From Mermis nigrescens (lineage: Eukaryota > Nematoda > Enoplea > Mermithida > Mermithidae), in assembly GCA_036768485.1 (NCBI GenBank), contig JAVLUZ010000061.1, positions 1 to 64,000 on the forward strand: a stretch of DNA of 64,000 bases, read 5' to 3'. Position 1 is the stretch's first letter. Each line of letters starts with the position of its first letter. Both the position numbers and the translations under genes were made by a program. Below are positions 1-11,731 of this stretch, in pieces. A model generated the notes under the pieces. The model was not told where the DNA came from and searched no databases. It saw only the letters and a program-made list of their open reading frames with translations.

Positions 1-624
1 TAGACCCACTGTATCAGTAGACCCAACAAGAAAAATCTAGACATATCAAGCGTTAAAATAAAAGATTGTTAGCAAACTAAATCGTGGTCATACGCGTTCT
101 TGTGAGGAGGTTAAGGTCGCAGGAGCGTGCTTAAGGGGGCGGGACCCCTAGCTGCAAAAAATTTTAGATGTGTAAGATGATGCACGGAAAGATAGGAAAA
201 TTTGCATCTGTTTTTCACAAATCTTCAAATTTTCGGTGCTTCGCGTCATTCATCAATTATTTTTAATTTTGTCTCGGGAAGCGACCAAAAAAGATACTTT
301 TACGGTCTATCAGGATAGGGAAAATTTTTAGTCTCCAAAAAGCTTCTGATAGGGGTTTTCGTCTAAATTACAGAATGGCTGACTTGCTGCCCCCTGTGCA
401 GCGTGCTGACAGCCAAGAATTTTCGATTTCCTAAAAAATCGTGAAAATGTGCGTTATTAAACGCTTTGAGTTCAAAAGTGTAAATTTTTCGGTGTTTTGT
501 GTCATATTACTACTCATTTATTCGATTATATTCCTTTCAATTTACTAAATCTTTATATAAATTTTGTACGTGTTTATGTGATAATAAACGAGCACCGCAG
601 AGAAGCGTCAAAAAATAATGCATT
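1..624. other. AT-rich intergenic sequence, no gene seen
   Basis: No convincing exon, RNA gene or transposon end is visible. The stretch has patches such as a degenerate hairpin (TTTTCGGTGCTTCGCGTC near 230) that recur across the window, so it is probably old repeat sequence. Confidence 0.5.
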
Positions 625-1156
625 CAGGGGCGAATTTAAGGGGCGGGGAGGCGGCTAATCCCCTATCGGCCCAGAATATTAGGCGAGATAAATAATGGTT
701 ATATAATTTGCGACAATTTTTGGCCATTAATGATCATAATTTCTTAAATCTTTTCGATTTAACGATGTCATTTAATTTTTTGGCGACCTGGAAGCCTTTT
801 TTACTCGTGGAATAGCTTTAAAAACAGTTTCAAGAGTAGACCTAGCTATTACAGGAAATTGAGCAATAAATCAAGCTTCCAAGCGTCCTTCCGCTCTAAA
901 TTTCGGAAATTTTCCGTCGCTCCGAGCCGGATTTCCGTTAAAGTCTAAGAATGGTTTTCCGCACAAATTTGTCTAAAATTTCAAAATTGTTTGAAACAAA
1001 ATATTGCTTCAAAAGTGATTTAAAATAAAAGTGAACAATGTAAAATACCGAAAAAAGATATTTCACACGCAAAGGGCAAATTTTTGGTCCTATTTTTAAC
1101 TAGTTCGGAAAAGTTAGGATACCGTCCCCCTTAAGAAAGTCCTAGATCTGCCAGTG
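625..1156. mobile_element. Degraded hAT-like MITE, GGCGGAT family
   Basis: The left end reads CAGGGGCGAATTTAAGGGGC and the right end CCTAGATCTGCCAGTG, an imperfect inverted match to CAGTGGCGGATCTAGG, the end seen in better copies at 11067, 25385 and 47643. The interior (GGCGAGATAAATAATGG and following) is shared with the copies at 11067 and 47863. The flanks do not show an 8 bp duplication, so this copy is old or its ends are misplaced by a few bases. No coding capacity is seen. Confidence 0.5.
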
Positions 1157-1370
1157 AGAGCTCTTGATGCGTACCTATCATTTTTAAGTTCAAAAGAGAC
1201 AGTAAACATTTTTCAGAGCCGAATCCGAACTCCAGAATTTCTATCATGCACGTGTTAGAAAATTATCTTTGTTTTGAATAATTAATGACATCAACATATG
1301 TCTGCCATTTTTCAATTTTTTATGCTAGATAGATTTAAGTGATAAGCGACTTAACCGAAAAATTAATGTA

Positions 1371-3680
1371 CCTATATAATATACTTGGGTACCCCAACAC
1401 CTGGGTGCCCCCCCTACAGCTATAACGGACACTTCATGGAAGGTGCGGATCTTTTTTAAAAGAAAAGATAATAAAAAAATTCGCTGCCTCGTGTTTTTTT
1501 GTTTTTCTTGAAACGTCAAAATTGACTGTGTAAAGAAGGTGTAAAGTTTTTGTGTAACGTTATAACATAGGACAAATTTTGGGACTCTTTTACTGGCATG
1601 TGGACAACTGAGTATTGATGACTCGAAGGATTGAACAGAATAGGATAATAGAGGGATGAATTCTACAGATGACACTTTTTTTGTTTTTTGAAATTCGCAT
1701 TATTATCGAACGGCAGTGTAAAGAGTGCGAAAATCTGGGGTGAAAAGTCACTTTTTGGTCGAGTTTTCAACCTTCCTATGTCCGATACTAACTCCGGTTA
1801 CGAGGTTTTTAAAATGTTTTCTGACAGAAATGTAGAGCGGATCAAGGCTACATTCTGCATATAAGCAAAGTCTTCTATGCTCTATGGTGAGTTAGATCCT
1901 GGGGTTTAAAGTTTACACTCTAGTGGATGGTGTAAAAAACGGATTTTAACTAAGATTTCTCTGCCAAATTTTTCCGCTTATGAGTCAGTGCAAATCGAAG
2001 ACAGCATTAATAAAGTGCCTCACAGGGGCTAAACATCGCAGCAAACCGCATTTAAAAAAACGCAATATTGAGTTATTTATGGGGGTGTAAAGTTCGAAAT
2101 CAGAGGTAAAATGGGCGAAAAAACACGTTTTTTCCGAAGTTTGATTGATAAATCATGCCAAATAATTTTTGCAACAGAATTTTGGCACACAGGAATGTAC
2201 TACGATTTAAAAGCTACAAATTGTAACCAAACCGAATTTCTTTAAACTCAATGGGGAGTTCGGTACGGAATTTTAAAGTTTACAGTGTTCTAAATGATGG
2301 AAAATACGTTTTTGTTGCGTTTTTTTGTTCGCCACTTTCTCCGTCCAGAAGTCGGGATAAGTCTAATAGAATAAAAATAAAGTGCTTTATATCGGGTGCA
2401 TGTCAAAGCAAATTGTCTATACATTAATATTTGGCGAGTGTAAAGTCAAAAATTTGGAGTTTGAAATGCGTTTCTGTCTTGTTTTTTCTGCCTGCTTCTC
2501 CGGTTACGAGTCAGGGACACGTTTATCAAGTCTAGAAATGGACCAGGAATCAAATTTGATATGCCAGTCTGGCGCATATGTTTACACTCTACGGTGTTGT
2601 AAAGTAGTTTACACCAATTGTTAGTTTGCCCATAGAACATTATGTAGACTTAATTTTTTCATAAATATTAATCGTACTATCGGAACAATATCAAAATTAC
2701 GAATCTGACTAAAATCTTCTTTACACTAGGTGTTTAACATGCAAGTTTGCACTACATATGTATTTATCTTCGTTCTTTGAGCATTCCAGAAACCTAATTT
2801 TTCTTGGAGCCTAGAAGTTTTCAAAGGTATCAAATGTGAGACGTCACGTAGGCAGCGTTTGTTTACATCCAACAGTGATGTAAAGTAGTTTACATTCATT
2901 GTTTATATGTCCTCAGACCATTGTAGAGACATAATTTTTTCATGAATGTTGATCTATAATATCCGAGTAATTTTTTACACTGCATGTTAGCCTTTGTTCT
3001 AGAGCATATTGCAAAATCTGAAATTTTTTCCGAGATATAAAATTTACAGGGAATGAAATATATACGTCAGTTGGGCGCGCTTGCTTACAACTCAGCAGTA
3101 TTGCAAAGTGGTTTAAACCTAATGTTTATTGTCTTTAAAACATTATGGAGACTCATTTTTCCATAAATGTTGAAAGAAATATCGGAGCAATATCAAAATT
3201 ACGAATCCGACTAAAATATTCTTTACGCTATGTGTTTGTGTAAAGTTTACGTTACGTGTTAACTCCTAATTCGATAGACTTGCAGAGACTTTGTAACTGA
3301 AGTCAAGAAATTTTCAAGGATTCATATGTGAGACATCAATTAAGTGAGTTTGTTTACCCTCAAAAGTAATCTAAAGTGATTTAAAAATTATGTTCAAGTG
3401 TCCTTAGATCATTGAAGAGATGTAATTTTGTCTTAAATGGGTTGCATTAAAGTTAAATCTTTCTTAGCCGTGTTTATAATATGTTTCACAAAATCTTGCA
3501 CATGGAGAGCTATCGTTTAATTGATGTAAATTGCCTGCAAAAGTGGTTTAAAATGAACCAGCAATCACACTACTGTGCACAGAAGTCGACAAAGATATGC
3601 AGCTTTATTGTAATCATGTACATTAATAAGCCGTAAACTGTTAGTATTCTCTACACCTAGTAGTTGTGTAAAGTTTGCAC
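1371..3680 (+). repeat. Left arm of foldback element 1
   Basis: Pairs with 6640-8958. Blocks spaced roughly 250-300 bases apart repeat a pattern of GTTTACACTC, then a short spacer, then TGTAAAGTAGTTTACA, for example near 2578-2615, 2864-2898, 3083-3118 and 3350-3385. An 80-codon open frame at 2382-2624 is also open in the other arm (7956-7714 on the - strand) with most residues the same; this may be only recent shared ancestry. Confidence 0.8.
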
Positions 3681-4071
3681 TATTCATTTGTTGTTAATAT
3701 GTAGTCTATACTACAAATTTATTTTACTACCAAATCGAAGCGTTAGTGTTCCTTACATTTGATATTTGTGCGAGTTTTTGAATTTTTGCCGAAAAACTTT
3801 GCCTTCTAATTTACCAACATCCCGCCTTTTCCATTTTCTTGAAGTTTAAAATCTTTTATAATTCTCTTATAATTTAATGGTAGGTTTTAACTTTAAGTTT
3901 CTCTGGTTTACAACTCTCGCTTAGCAAGCTCATTTTTCAAAACTTTTTTATAGTGATCAGATTAGTCGCGTTTAGTTTGGAATGGTGGACGGACGGTCGT
4001 TATTTTATTATCGGCTTAAATAAACCAAGTGACTATCTTTGATTATTTTCTTTATCGCAAATTCAAACACC

Positions 4072-4138
4072 CAATTTTCAATTTGAAAATTGACTCAATT
4101 TTCAATTTGAAAATTGCCAATTTTCAATTTGAAAATTG
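4072..4138. repeat. Three copies of a 21-base perfect palindrome
   Basis: The arm CAATTTTCAA, a central T, then the complementary arm TTGAAAATTG occurs at 4072-4092, 4096-4116 and 4118-4138 with spacers ACT and C. The flanks (ACACCC before, GGGTGT after) extend the symmetry so that about 4067-4150 can fold as a single larger hairpin. Confidence 0.9.
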
Positions 4139-4452
4139 AAAATTGGGTGTTTTCAATTTCAAAAGTCACAACACATTGTGCTTGTGTATTGATTGAGTGA
4201 GGATTTGCAATGTGAATTCGTTGGTTAAATTTTTGTGCTTGATTATATGAACTGCACATTAAGAAGAAATAACTTAATGCAGTTTTAATTTGAAAATGGA
4301 TGGTGTCAATAAGGTTGTCTTGTTTTAACAGGATAATGCTGATGTTAAGAACAATATTGTTTCCGCGTTCTTGACTGTGTCATTATTGTGGCATGTTACT
4401 GATTGTGTTTACTGACTGATGTACTGAAATCACGCTAATTAAAAGTAGTGTA

Positions 4453-5216
4453 CTAGCAAAGAAAAATGCTCGATGGAACAAAAGATGAATATACTTGGAA
4501 TTGTGGATTATTATGGATGTAAAAGAGGGGACTAGGGATAAATCTACCTAAAGTCGGAAAATCTGCTAAAAATCACACTTTCTCTAAGCAACGCAAAAAA
4601 TCGATGTATATTCTGCGGCCTCTAAAAAAGTGTCTTTTTTAAATAATGTTCGAAGTTTCAGATAAGAGTGTATAAACGAAATCTATCAAGGTTACTTTCT
4701 TAAATTGCTGGCACCTGATTGATAGAAAACTAAGAGGTATTGTATTTAAAGTTGTTTTATTTTATGAGCATTATAGCAAGCAAAGCAGGAGCGATTGATT
4801 AGTGCACACAATCGTTTAGGGCATGTTAGTGTATCTACATTAAGTCTGTTTCAAGTCAACTTACGCGTTTCCTACTGTTTTAACCAACCATGTCTTCAAT
4901 TGTCTTCGATGTTTGCTATTTCATTCAATTGGCTTGGAAGACTGTTAGTTTACTTTAATATCATTTCCCATAGCTACTGCATAGCTAACGTGCTGCTGTT
5001 TCAATCATTGTTATGGTTGAATATTTATTTTAATCTGTTGGCCGCAGAATATACATACGATCTTTTGCGTTGCTTAGAGAAAGTGTGATTTTTAGCAGAT
5101 TTTCCGACTTTAGGTAGATTTATCCTGAGTCCCCTCCTTTTAACATCCATAACAATCCACAATTCCAAAGTATATTCATCTTTTTTGTTCCATCGGAGCA
5201 TTTTTCAACTTGCTAG
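4453..5216. mobile_element. TA-flanked MITE, CTAGCAAAG family, copy A
   Basis: Inverted ends of about 190 bases: CTAGCAAAGAAAAATGCTC at the left and the complement ending TTGCTAG at the right. TA lies on both sides (4451-4452, 5217-5218), as in Tc1/mariner-type MITEs. The interior matches the copy at 5740 in opposite orientation. No transposase. It sits in the spacer of foldback element 1. Confidence 0.85.
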
Positions 5217-5246
5217 TATATATATATATATATATATGTGTGTATA
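5217..5246. repeat. TA microsatellite
   Basis: A run of TA dinucleotides passing into TGTGTGTA directly abuts the end of the MITE at 5216. Confidence 0.9.
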
Positions 5247-5319
5247 CATACGAATTATGTACGGTCATTTTAAGCCTGACAAAATTATTTTATAAAAAGC
5301 CTATCAAAGTCCCGATTAA

Positions 5320-5546
5320 CAATCTAGACTTAAGCCAGGCTTAAGCCAAGCGTAAGCCTGGCTTGCTTTCAAAATTTGGAAAATAACATGATAAGACTTG
5401 AGTCCGGATTAAGCCTAGCTTAAGCCAAGCTAAAGTCAGGCTCAAACCTGGCTTGAGCCGAGCTTAATTCTCTTTTTTATGAAAACCTCTTTAAGCCAGG
5501 CTTGGCGAAGCCAGACTTAAGTCTGGCTTATATTTTAAGCCTGGAT
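5320..5546. repeat. Cluster of AAGCCAGGCTT-type inverted motifs
   Basis: The decamer AAGCCAGGCT and its complement AGCCTGGCTT recur with small changes (TAAGCCAAGC, CAAACCTGGCTT, TAAGTCTGGCTT) so that many nested hairpins can form. No gene is seen. Confidence 0.7.
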
Positions 5547-5739
5547 CACTTTATAGAAACCGGTCCCTGGTCCTGACAAGCACGTTTTAAAAATTAAAAA
5601 TATACCGTAAATTTCGTAAAATTCATTATAGTATAATTTACATCGAAATCAGGTCAATGTAATGATCACAGGTAAATCATAGCATGTACATGCTAAAATA
5701 GCGTAGACATTACATTAAATAGCATTAAATAGCACTTTA

Positions 5740-6564
5740 CTAGCAAAGAAAAATGCTCCGATGGAACAAAAAAGGGAATATACTTGGGATTGTGAATTAT
5801 CGAGGATGTAAAAGGAGGGGACTAGGAAAAATCTCCCTATGTTATATGCCAAAAATCGCAAAATATGTTAAAAATCAGACTTTCTCTAAACAATGCAAAA
5901 AATCGAAGTATATTCTGCGGTCTCTGAAAAAAACGTATTATTTTAAAATAATTTTCTCTGATTGACATAATATCTTAAAAGCATATTACATAATGCAACT
6001 TTTTGCAGACTTCATTCAACTTTGAGTTGTTTAATAATGTGACTGAAAGTGAAATGCTGTTAACAAATCATAATTAAGTTGTTCGTATTTCATTATTACT
6101 AAGCATGTCACTTAGCAGATACAGCCATTCTAAGTGTCAAAGTGCAAGCAATATTCAAATTACCAAAAAATTGATTGAAAAAAGCAGCGAATTGACAATG
6201 CAGTAGCTAAGCGAATTGAATGAAATAGTACATATCGATGCATTCAAGACAATCGATGATATTGTTGGTTCAAAGCAGTAGAACACGGAAGCTGACGTGC
6301 AACAGACCTTATGTAGATACTCTTTTACACATATCTACAACAATCGTTTACTAAACTATTACATTTTTCAAAGGCCGCAGAATATACTTCGATTTTTTGC
6401 ATTGTTTAGAGAAAGTCTGATTTTTAACATATTTTGCGATTTTTGGCATATGACATAGGGGAGATTTTTCCTAGTCCCCTCCTTTTACATCCGTGTATAA
6501 TTCTGACAATTTTCCCAAGTATATTTCCCCTATTTTGTTCCATCGGAGCATTTTTCTTTGCTAG
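5740..6564. mobile_element. TA-flanked MITE, CTAGCAAAG family, copy B
   Basis: Begins CTAGCAAAGAAAAATGCTCC and ends with the inverted copy, finishing CTTTGCTAG. TA flanks at 5738-5739 and 6565-6566. The ends are about 200 bases long and close to those of copy A. Both copies lie head to head in the spacer of foldback element 1. Confidence 0.85.
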
Positions 6565-6639
6565 TACCTCCTACTAATTAGCAGGATTTGGAAATACAAT
6601 ACTAGGAATTTCATTTACTGTGCGGTTCTTCTAATAATT

Positions 6640-8958
6640 GAATAGTTTAAACTTTACAAAGCTACTAGTTGTAGAAGAAACAAACATTCCGATTAGTAAT
6701 TCTTATGTAACGTAGCGACATCCTGTAAATGAAATATGCTTCCAAAACTTTCTAGAGCTCAATTTGATTTGCATTTCAAACATAACACAAGAGTGTAAAA
6801 GAATTTTTAGTTGGGATTAATAATTTCGATATTGCTCTGAGATAACGATCAGCATTTATTGAGAAATGGAACCTCTGCAAAGTTACCAAGAACAAATTAA
6901 CATTAGGTGTTAATCACTTTACACTACTCTTCATGCGCCCCTAGCAAGACGTATCACATCTGTTTCCATATATATTTTACGACTTTTAGGGAAAAGCATA
7001 AGTTACTGTGAGGCTCTAGAATGAAGCTTATTATGTAGTGTAAACTTTACACTAGCAACGAGTGTAAAGAAGATATTAGTCAATTTGTAATATCAATATT
7101 ACTCGGATATTACGCTCAACATTCATGGAAAAATTACGTCTCCATAACGGTTTAATGACAAATAGACACAGGTGTAAACCACTTTACATCACTGTTGAGT
7201 GTAAACAAGCGCGCCCAGCTGACGTCCCTTATTTAATTCCATGTAAATTTTCAGATTTTGGCGAAAAATTCAGGTTTTCGCAAAGCTCCAGAACGAAGAT
7301 TAATTAGCAGTGTAAACTTTACACAACCGCCTAGTGTAAAGAGGATTTTATTCCGATTTGTAAATCTGATATTACTCGGATATTATTATCAACATTTATG
7401 AAAAAATTGCATGTCTACTAATGGTCTGAGGACAAATAAACAATGAGTGTAAACTACTTTACATCACTGTTGGATGTAAACAAACGCACCTACGTGACGT
7501 CTCACATTAGATTCTTTGAAAATTTCTAGACTCCAGGAAAAAATTAGGTTTCTGGAATGTTCAAAAACGAAGATAAATACATAAGTAGTGTAAACCTCAT
7601 GTAAACACCTAGTGTAAAGAGATTTTGGTCAGATTCGTAATTTTGATATTGTTCCGATATTACGATTAATATTTATGAAAAAAATTAAGTCTACATAATG
7701 TTCTATGGGCAAACTAACAATCGGTGTAAACCACTTTACAACACTGTAGAATGTAAACATATGCGCCGGACTGGCATATCAAATTTGGTTCCTGGTCCAT
7801 TTCTAGACTTGATAATCGTGTCCCTGACTCATAACCGGAGAAGCAGGCAGAAAAAACAAGACAGAAACGCATTTTAAACACCAAAGTTTTGACTTTACAC
7901 TCGCTAAATATTAATGTATAGACAATTTGCTTTGACATGCACACGATATAAAGCACTTTATTTTTATTCTATTGGACTTATCCCGACTTCTGGACGGAGA
8001 AAGTTGGCGAACAAAAAACGCAACAAAAACGTATTTTCCATCATTTAGAACACTGTAAACTTTAAAATTCCTTACCGAACTCCCCATTGAGTTTAAAGAA
8101 ATTCGGTTTGGTACAATTTGTAGCTTTTAAATCGTAGTACATTCCTGTGTGCCAAAATTCTCTTGCAAAAATTATTTGGTATGATTTATTAATCAAAATT
8201 CGGAAAAAACGTGTTTTTCGCCCATTTTACCTCTGATTTCGAACTTTACACCCCATAAATAACTCAAATATTGCGTTTTTTAAATGCGGTTTGCTGCGAT
8301 GTGTAGCCCCTGGAAGGCACTTTATTACTGCTGTATTCAATTTACCCTGACTCAAAAGCGGAAAAATTTGGCAGAGAAATCTTAGTTAAAATCTGTCTTT
8401 TACACCATCGACTAGAGTGTAAACTTTAAACCCCAGGATCTAACTAACCATAGAGCGTAAAAGACTTTGCTTATATGCAGAATGTAGCCCTTGATCCGCT
8501 CTACATTTCTGTCAGAAAACATTTTAAAAAACTCATAACCGGAGTTAGTATCAGACATAAACAGCTTGAAAACTCGACCAAAATGTGCTTTTTCACCCCC
8601 AGATTTTCGCACTCTTTACACTCCCATTCGAGAACTAATGCGAATTTCAACAAACAAAAAAACGCTATTTGGAGCATCCCTTCCTCTACAAATCTGTGCC
8701 ATTAATTTATTTGAGGAGTCAATACTGAGTTGTCCACATGCCGTCTAAAAAACCTCCGAAAATTCATCCTATGTTATAACGTTACACAAAAACTTTACAC
8801 CTTCTTTACACAGCCAGTTTTGCGTTTCAAGAAAAACAAAAGAACACAGGCAGCGAATTTTTTATTATCTATCTTTTAAAAAAACCACACCTTCTAGATG
8901 TGTCCTGTTATAGCTGTAGGGGGGCACAGGTGTTAGGGGTACCCAAGTATGTTATAGG
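6640..8958 (-). repeat. Right arm of foldback element 1
   Basis: Inverted copy of 1371-3680, with numerous point differences and small indels that show the two arms have diverged. It carries the same GTGTAAA blocks near 7060, 7165-7200, 7305-7340, 7445-7480, 7585-7620 and 7720-7755. Confidence 0.8.
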
Positions 8959-8960
8959 TA

Positions 8961-9315
8961 CGCGCTAACGCGCTACCTATGATGGTAATTTTTAAACACT
9001 TTTGCAGAAAAGATTTGATTTTCATAAATTTTCGGCCTTCGTTTTGCCTTATTTTGCCCAAGACAATCTGTCTTTTTTCCATTCTAGAGCCTTCTTGACC
9101 ATAATTAGTTGATCTGGGAGTCAATTAATGTCCTTTTTATGAGTCAACGTGACCTCGAAAATCGGATAAATGCTAAAATAGCCTAAAAACTACTTTGGTT
9201 AATAGCGTTTTAATTTTCAAGCGCCTTTTGCAGAAAATATTTGATTTCAAGTGAATTCTGACATTCGTTTCGCTTTATTTGTCCCAGAAAATTTCTCATT
9301 TTCCAAACTTCCCCC
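8961..9315. other. Dispersed repeat sequence, no gene
   Basis: Contains two tandem versions of a motif CTTTTGCAGAAAA...TTTGATTTT...TTCGNNTTCGTTT that is found again near 11868-11945. Nothing coding is visible. Confidence 0.5.
9274..9279 (-). terminator. Possible poly(A) signal AATAAA
   Basis: AATAAA on the - strand 37 bases past the stop of the EGF-type exon. The surrounding sequence is a dispersed repeat, so the match could be chance. Confidence 0.25.
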
Positions 9316-9650
9316 TTATTCGTTCCTTCCCACAACCAAGCTAGTTCTCCTGGATATTATAAAATTTCGTTTGTCATTATTGTTTAGATGACAGTCATCG
9401 GGAGCTCTATGATTCAATGTATATAAGAAGGCACTGTGAATGCAATTTGACAAACAAATAAAAATTATAAAAATAAAACATAAAAATAACTGAAATCGCA
9501 TAAAACGAGCATAACCTATGCATGTAGCTCCGTTCCCATAGTAGCCAATCAGACAAACGCATTTCGGCTCATCTTCGACTCCTTGACTAGTGCAAACAGC
9601 GTGATTACTGCAATCGTCGTGCCTATGGCACGTCAAAGCTGATGTTTTGC
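9316..9650 (-). CDS. Exon with EGF-like module, then hydrophobic segment
   Basis: Read on the - strand, an acceptor-like GTCGACAG ends at 9651 and the frame runs open to a stop at 9316. The first 45 codons form a compact EGF-like module with six cysteines in EGF order and the closing pattern CVCLIGYYGNGATC, typical of extracellular proteins. A possible donor (ATAG|GTTATG) at 9516/9515 would make the module a 135-base phase 1-1 exon, the usual arrangement of shuffled EGF modules. If not used, the frame continues into a hydrophobic stretch (FQLFLCFIFIIFICL) that could span a membrane, then a basic tail. I cannot tell which is right. It may belong with the 4-Cys exons at 15687 and 20576 on the same strand, but intervening exons would be needed to match phases. 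Confidence 0.55.
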
Positions 9651-9729
9651 CTGTCGACATTTCACGTGAAATATGGATAATTGCTGGTTTACATATTGAG
9701 AATAAGAAAAAGTTTAAATAATATACCAC

Positions 9730-11066
9730 ATACTATTGTATGCGTGTAGAATCAGCAAATAAAATTTATTTAATTAAAATTTTTTTTAAACTCAATTTGG
9801 ATTGAACAAAACTCAATGACTGCTTAATTATGACCTGTCAAAGATATAATAATTTTCGTCTTTCAGGCATGATACATCGTTTTCTCGTCGTTTTACGACT
9901 TCCAGCCGCATACTATGTATTCATTTGGTTTGAAGCTGCCAGAAATATTAACTTCTGGCTTCATATGTTCAGCGTGCATATTTTTATGTGTCTGTAGTGC
10001 TAGCCAAAACAGTTCGAAAAAGTTCTATCGAGATCAATATAGTTTTTTGGTACTGTTCCTTAGCTTTACATCTTTACACCCTCACTTTACACCAAGGTCT
10101 GAATCAATATTGTTACAGTAAAAAACGACTAGTTAGTCTCCTTTTAAGACAGGTGTTAACATGTTTATGCTAATTATGTTTTCTTTAACTCATTGATTTT
10201 TTCGTATTTTTGTTAAAAACCCCGAATTTGTTTAGCAACAGTAATTTAAGTGTAATATAAAGTAGGTATGTACTTTTTACCTGCATTCAACAAAATGTGG
10301 ATCAAACAAACGACAACTAACGTGTTTTGCATTCCACAGTAAGACATTCTATAACATCCTGGAAATAAAACTTGACCTGTGATGTCAAACGTAAAAAATA
10401 TTCACTGAAAATGAATGCCTGGCTCTGATACCTACATATTGCAACTAGATTCTAAATTTTGGCCGGAAACACGACGCATTCGTATTTACAAATAGGTAGG
10501 TAATACATAAGTCCAGTAACCTACATTTTAAGAACAATTTTCATTTCATCATTAGAAAATTCTGTTAATTTAGCCCCCAAAATGTTTAGGCAGATATTTA
10601 TTCTCTATGTCAAATAAAAATGCATATAATATTGCCTTACATATTTTATCATAATGTCGCGAATAAAAATAATTACAATAATTAACTATTAAGTCTTGCT
10701 TTCTGAATGCAGATGCGCAGCTCCATAAGGTACCTGCCTGCAAGCAGTCACTTCGATCGCGTAGAGATTACATGAATAGGCAGGTCCTGTAATTTGATTG
10801 AAAAATTCTCGCCGATTATTCGCACTATTCTTAACTTCTCAAAATGAGTTTATCTCGCGATATCTTTCCTATCGCTCAGAGCATAGAAGTCTTCATTTTT
10901 GATCATGCAATCAGTAAATGAAATTAATTGTCTTACATAGCATGAAAAGTTTTTCCATTTTTATGCTAGTAATCTGATTTTGCTTGACCAATGACCACTA
11001 TAGAACTACACTCGAATTATTTCTAAATTGCATTAAGAGCCATTTTTGTAGCACACTAGGTAGGCA
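9730..11066. other. No recognisable gene
   Basis: AT-rich sequence without a supported exon or transposon end. Several short open frames are present on both strands with no domain signature. If the - strand extracellular gene is real this is intron. Confidence 0.45.
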
Positions 11067-11723
11067 CAGGCGGATTCAAGGGAGGAAGGCAGGGGAGGGC
11101 GGCTGCTTTTTTTAACCCTCCCCATTGTGGCCCGATAACTCGCTATATTAGCGAGCAAATGGATGGATAATTTGCAATGATCTTTGGCCGTAAGCGATTT
11201 TAATTTCTCAAATTTTTTCGGCGCGCCGGGCCGTATTACGTACCTATGTGCTAATGTCAGTTATTTTTCTTAGCCGCCTGGATGCCATGTTTTTGCTCAG
11301 AGAACATGTTTTAACCGATTTCAAGAACAGAAACAGCTTTTTCAGCAAACTTTTCTTTTATTTTTAAACATCATTTTCTATAATTTTCGACGTTCCGCGA
11401 CAAATGCTTACAAATACAGGAAAACGAGCAGTAATTCAAGCTTTTAAACGTTATTCCGCTTAAATTTCACAAATTTTCCGGCTCTTCGCGCCAAAGTTTT
11501 GCTTAAATCTAACAAATTTAATGATTTTTTTTCGAACAAAATCCTCGAAAATTCTGAAATTTTCCAAAAAATTACGCCAAAAGCGGTTTTTAATAAAATT
11601 AGACAACATATGTAAAGCCCGAAAAAAACGCTTTATTGAGAATGGCGTATTTTTAGACCAATTCTCGATTGTTTTTTAAGTTAGAGGTACCGCCCCCATC
11701 GGAAAATCCTGGATCCGCCACTG
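11067..11723. mobile_element. hAT-like non-autonomous element, GGCGGAT family
   Basis: Starts CAGGCGGATTCAAGGG and ends GGATCCGCCACTG. The flanking 8-mers GGTAGGCA (11059-11066) and GGCAAGCA (11724-11731) match at 6 of 8 positions with only transitions, as expected of an aged 8 bp target duplication. 657 bases, no coding sequence. The interior is shared with 625-1156 and with the split copy at 47863-52100. Confidence 0.75.
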
Positions 11724-11731
11724 GGCAAGCA

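Larger units (their letters stand above)
1371..8958. mobile_element. Foldback-type element 1: 7.6 kb palindrome with 2.3 kb arms
   Basis: About 2.3 kb at 1371-3680 is repeated in inverted orientation at 6640-8958. The ends read CCTATATAATATACTTGGG on the left and CCCAAGTATGTTATAGG on the right, and a TA dinucleotide lies on each side (1369-1370 and 8959-8960), as in TA-targeting elements. The arms are built of degenerate internal repeats rich in GTGTAAAG and its complement CTTTACAC. The spacer holds two smaller MITEs. There is no transposase. Long inverted arms made of subrepeats are the hallmark of foldback elements; the superfamily is inferred from the TA only. Confidence 0.8.

Noticed and set aside
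10690..10800. Possible extra exon of the - strand extracellular gene
   Set aside because: An acceptor-like CTTGCAG and a few codons exist, but a stop follows soon and no cysteine pattern continues.
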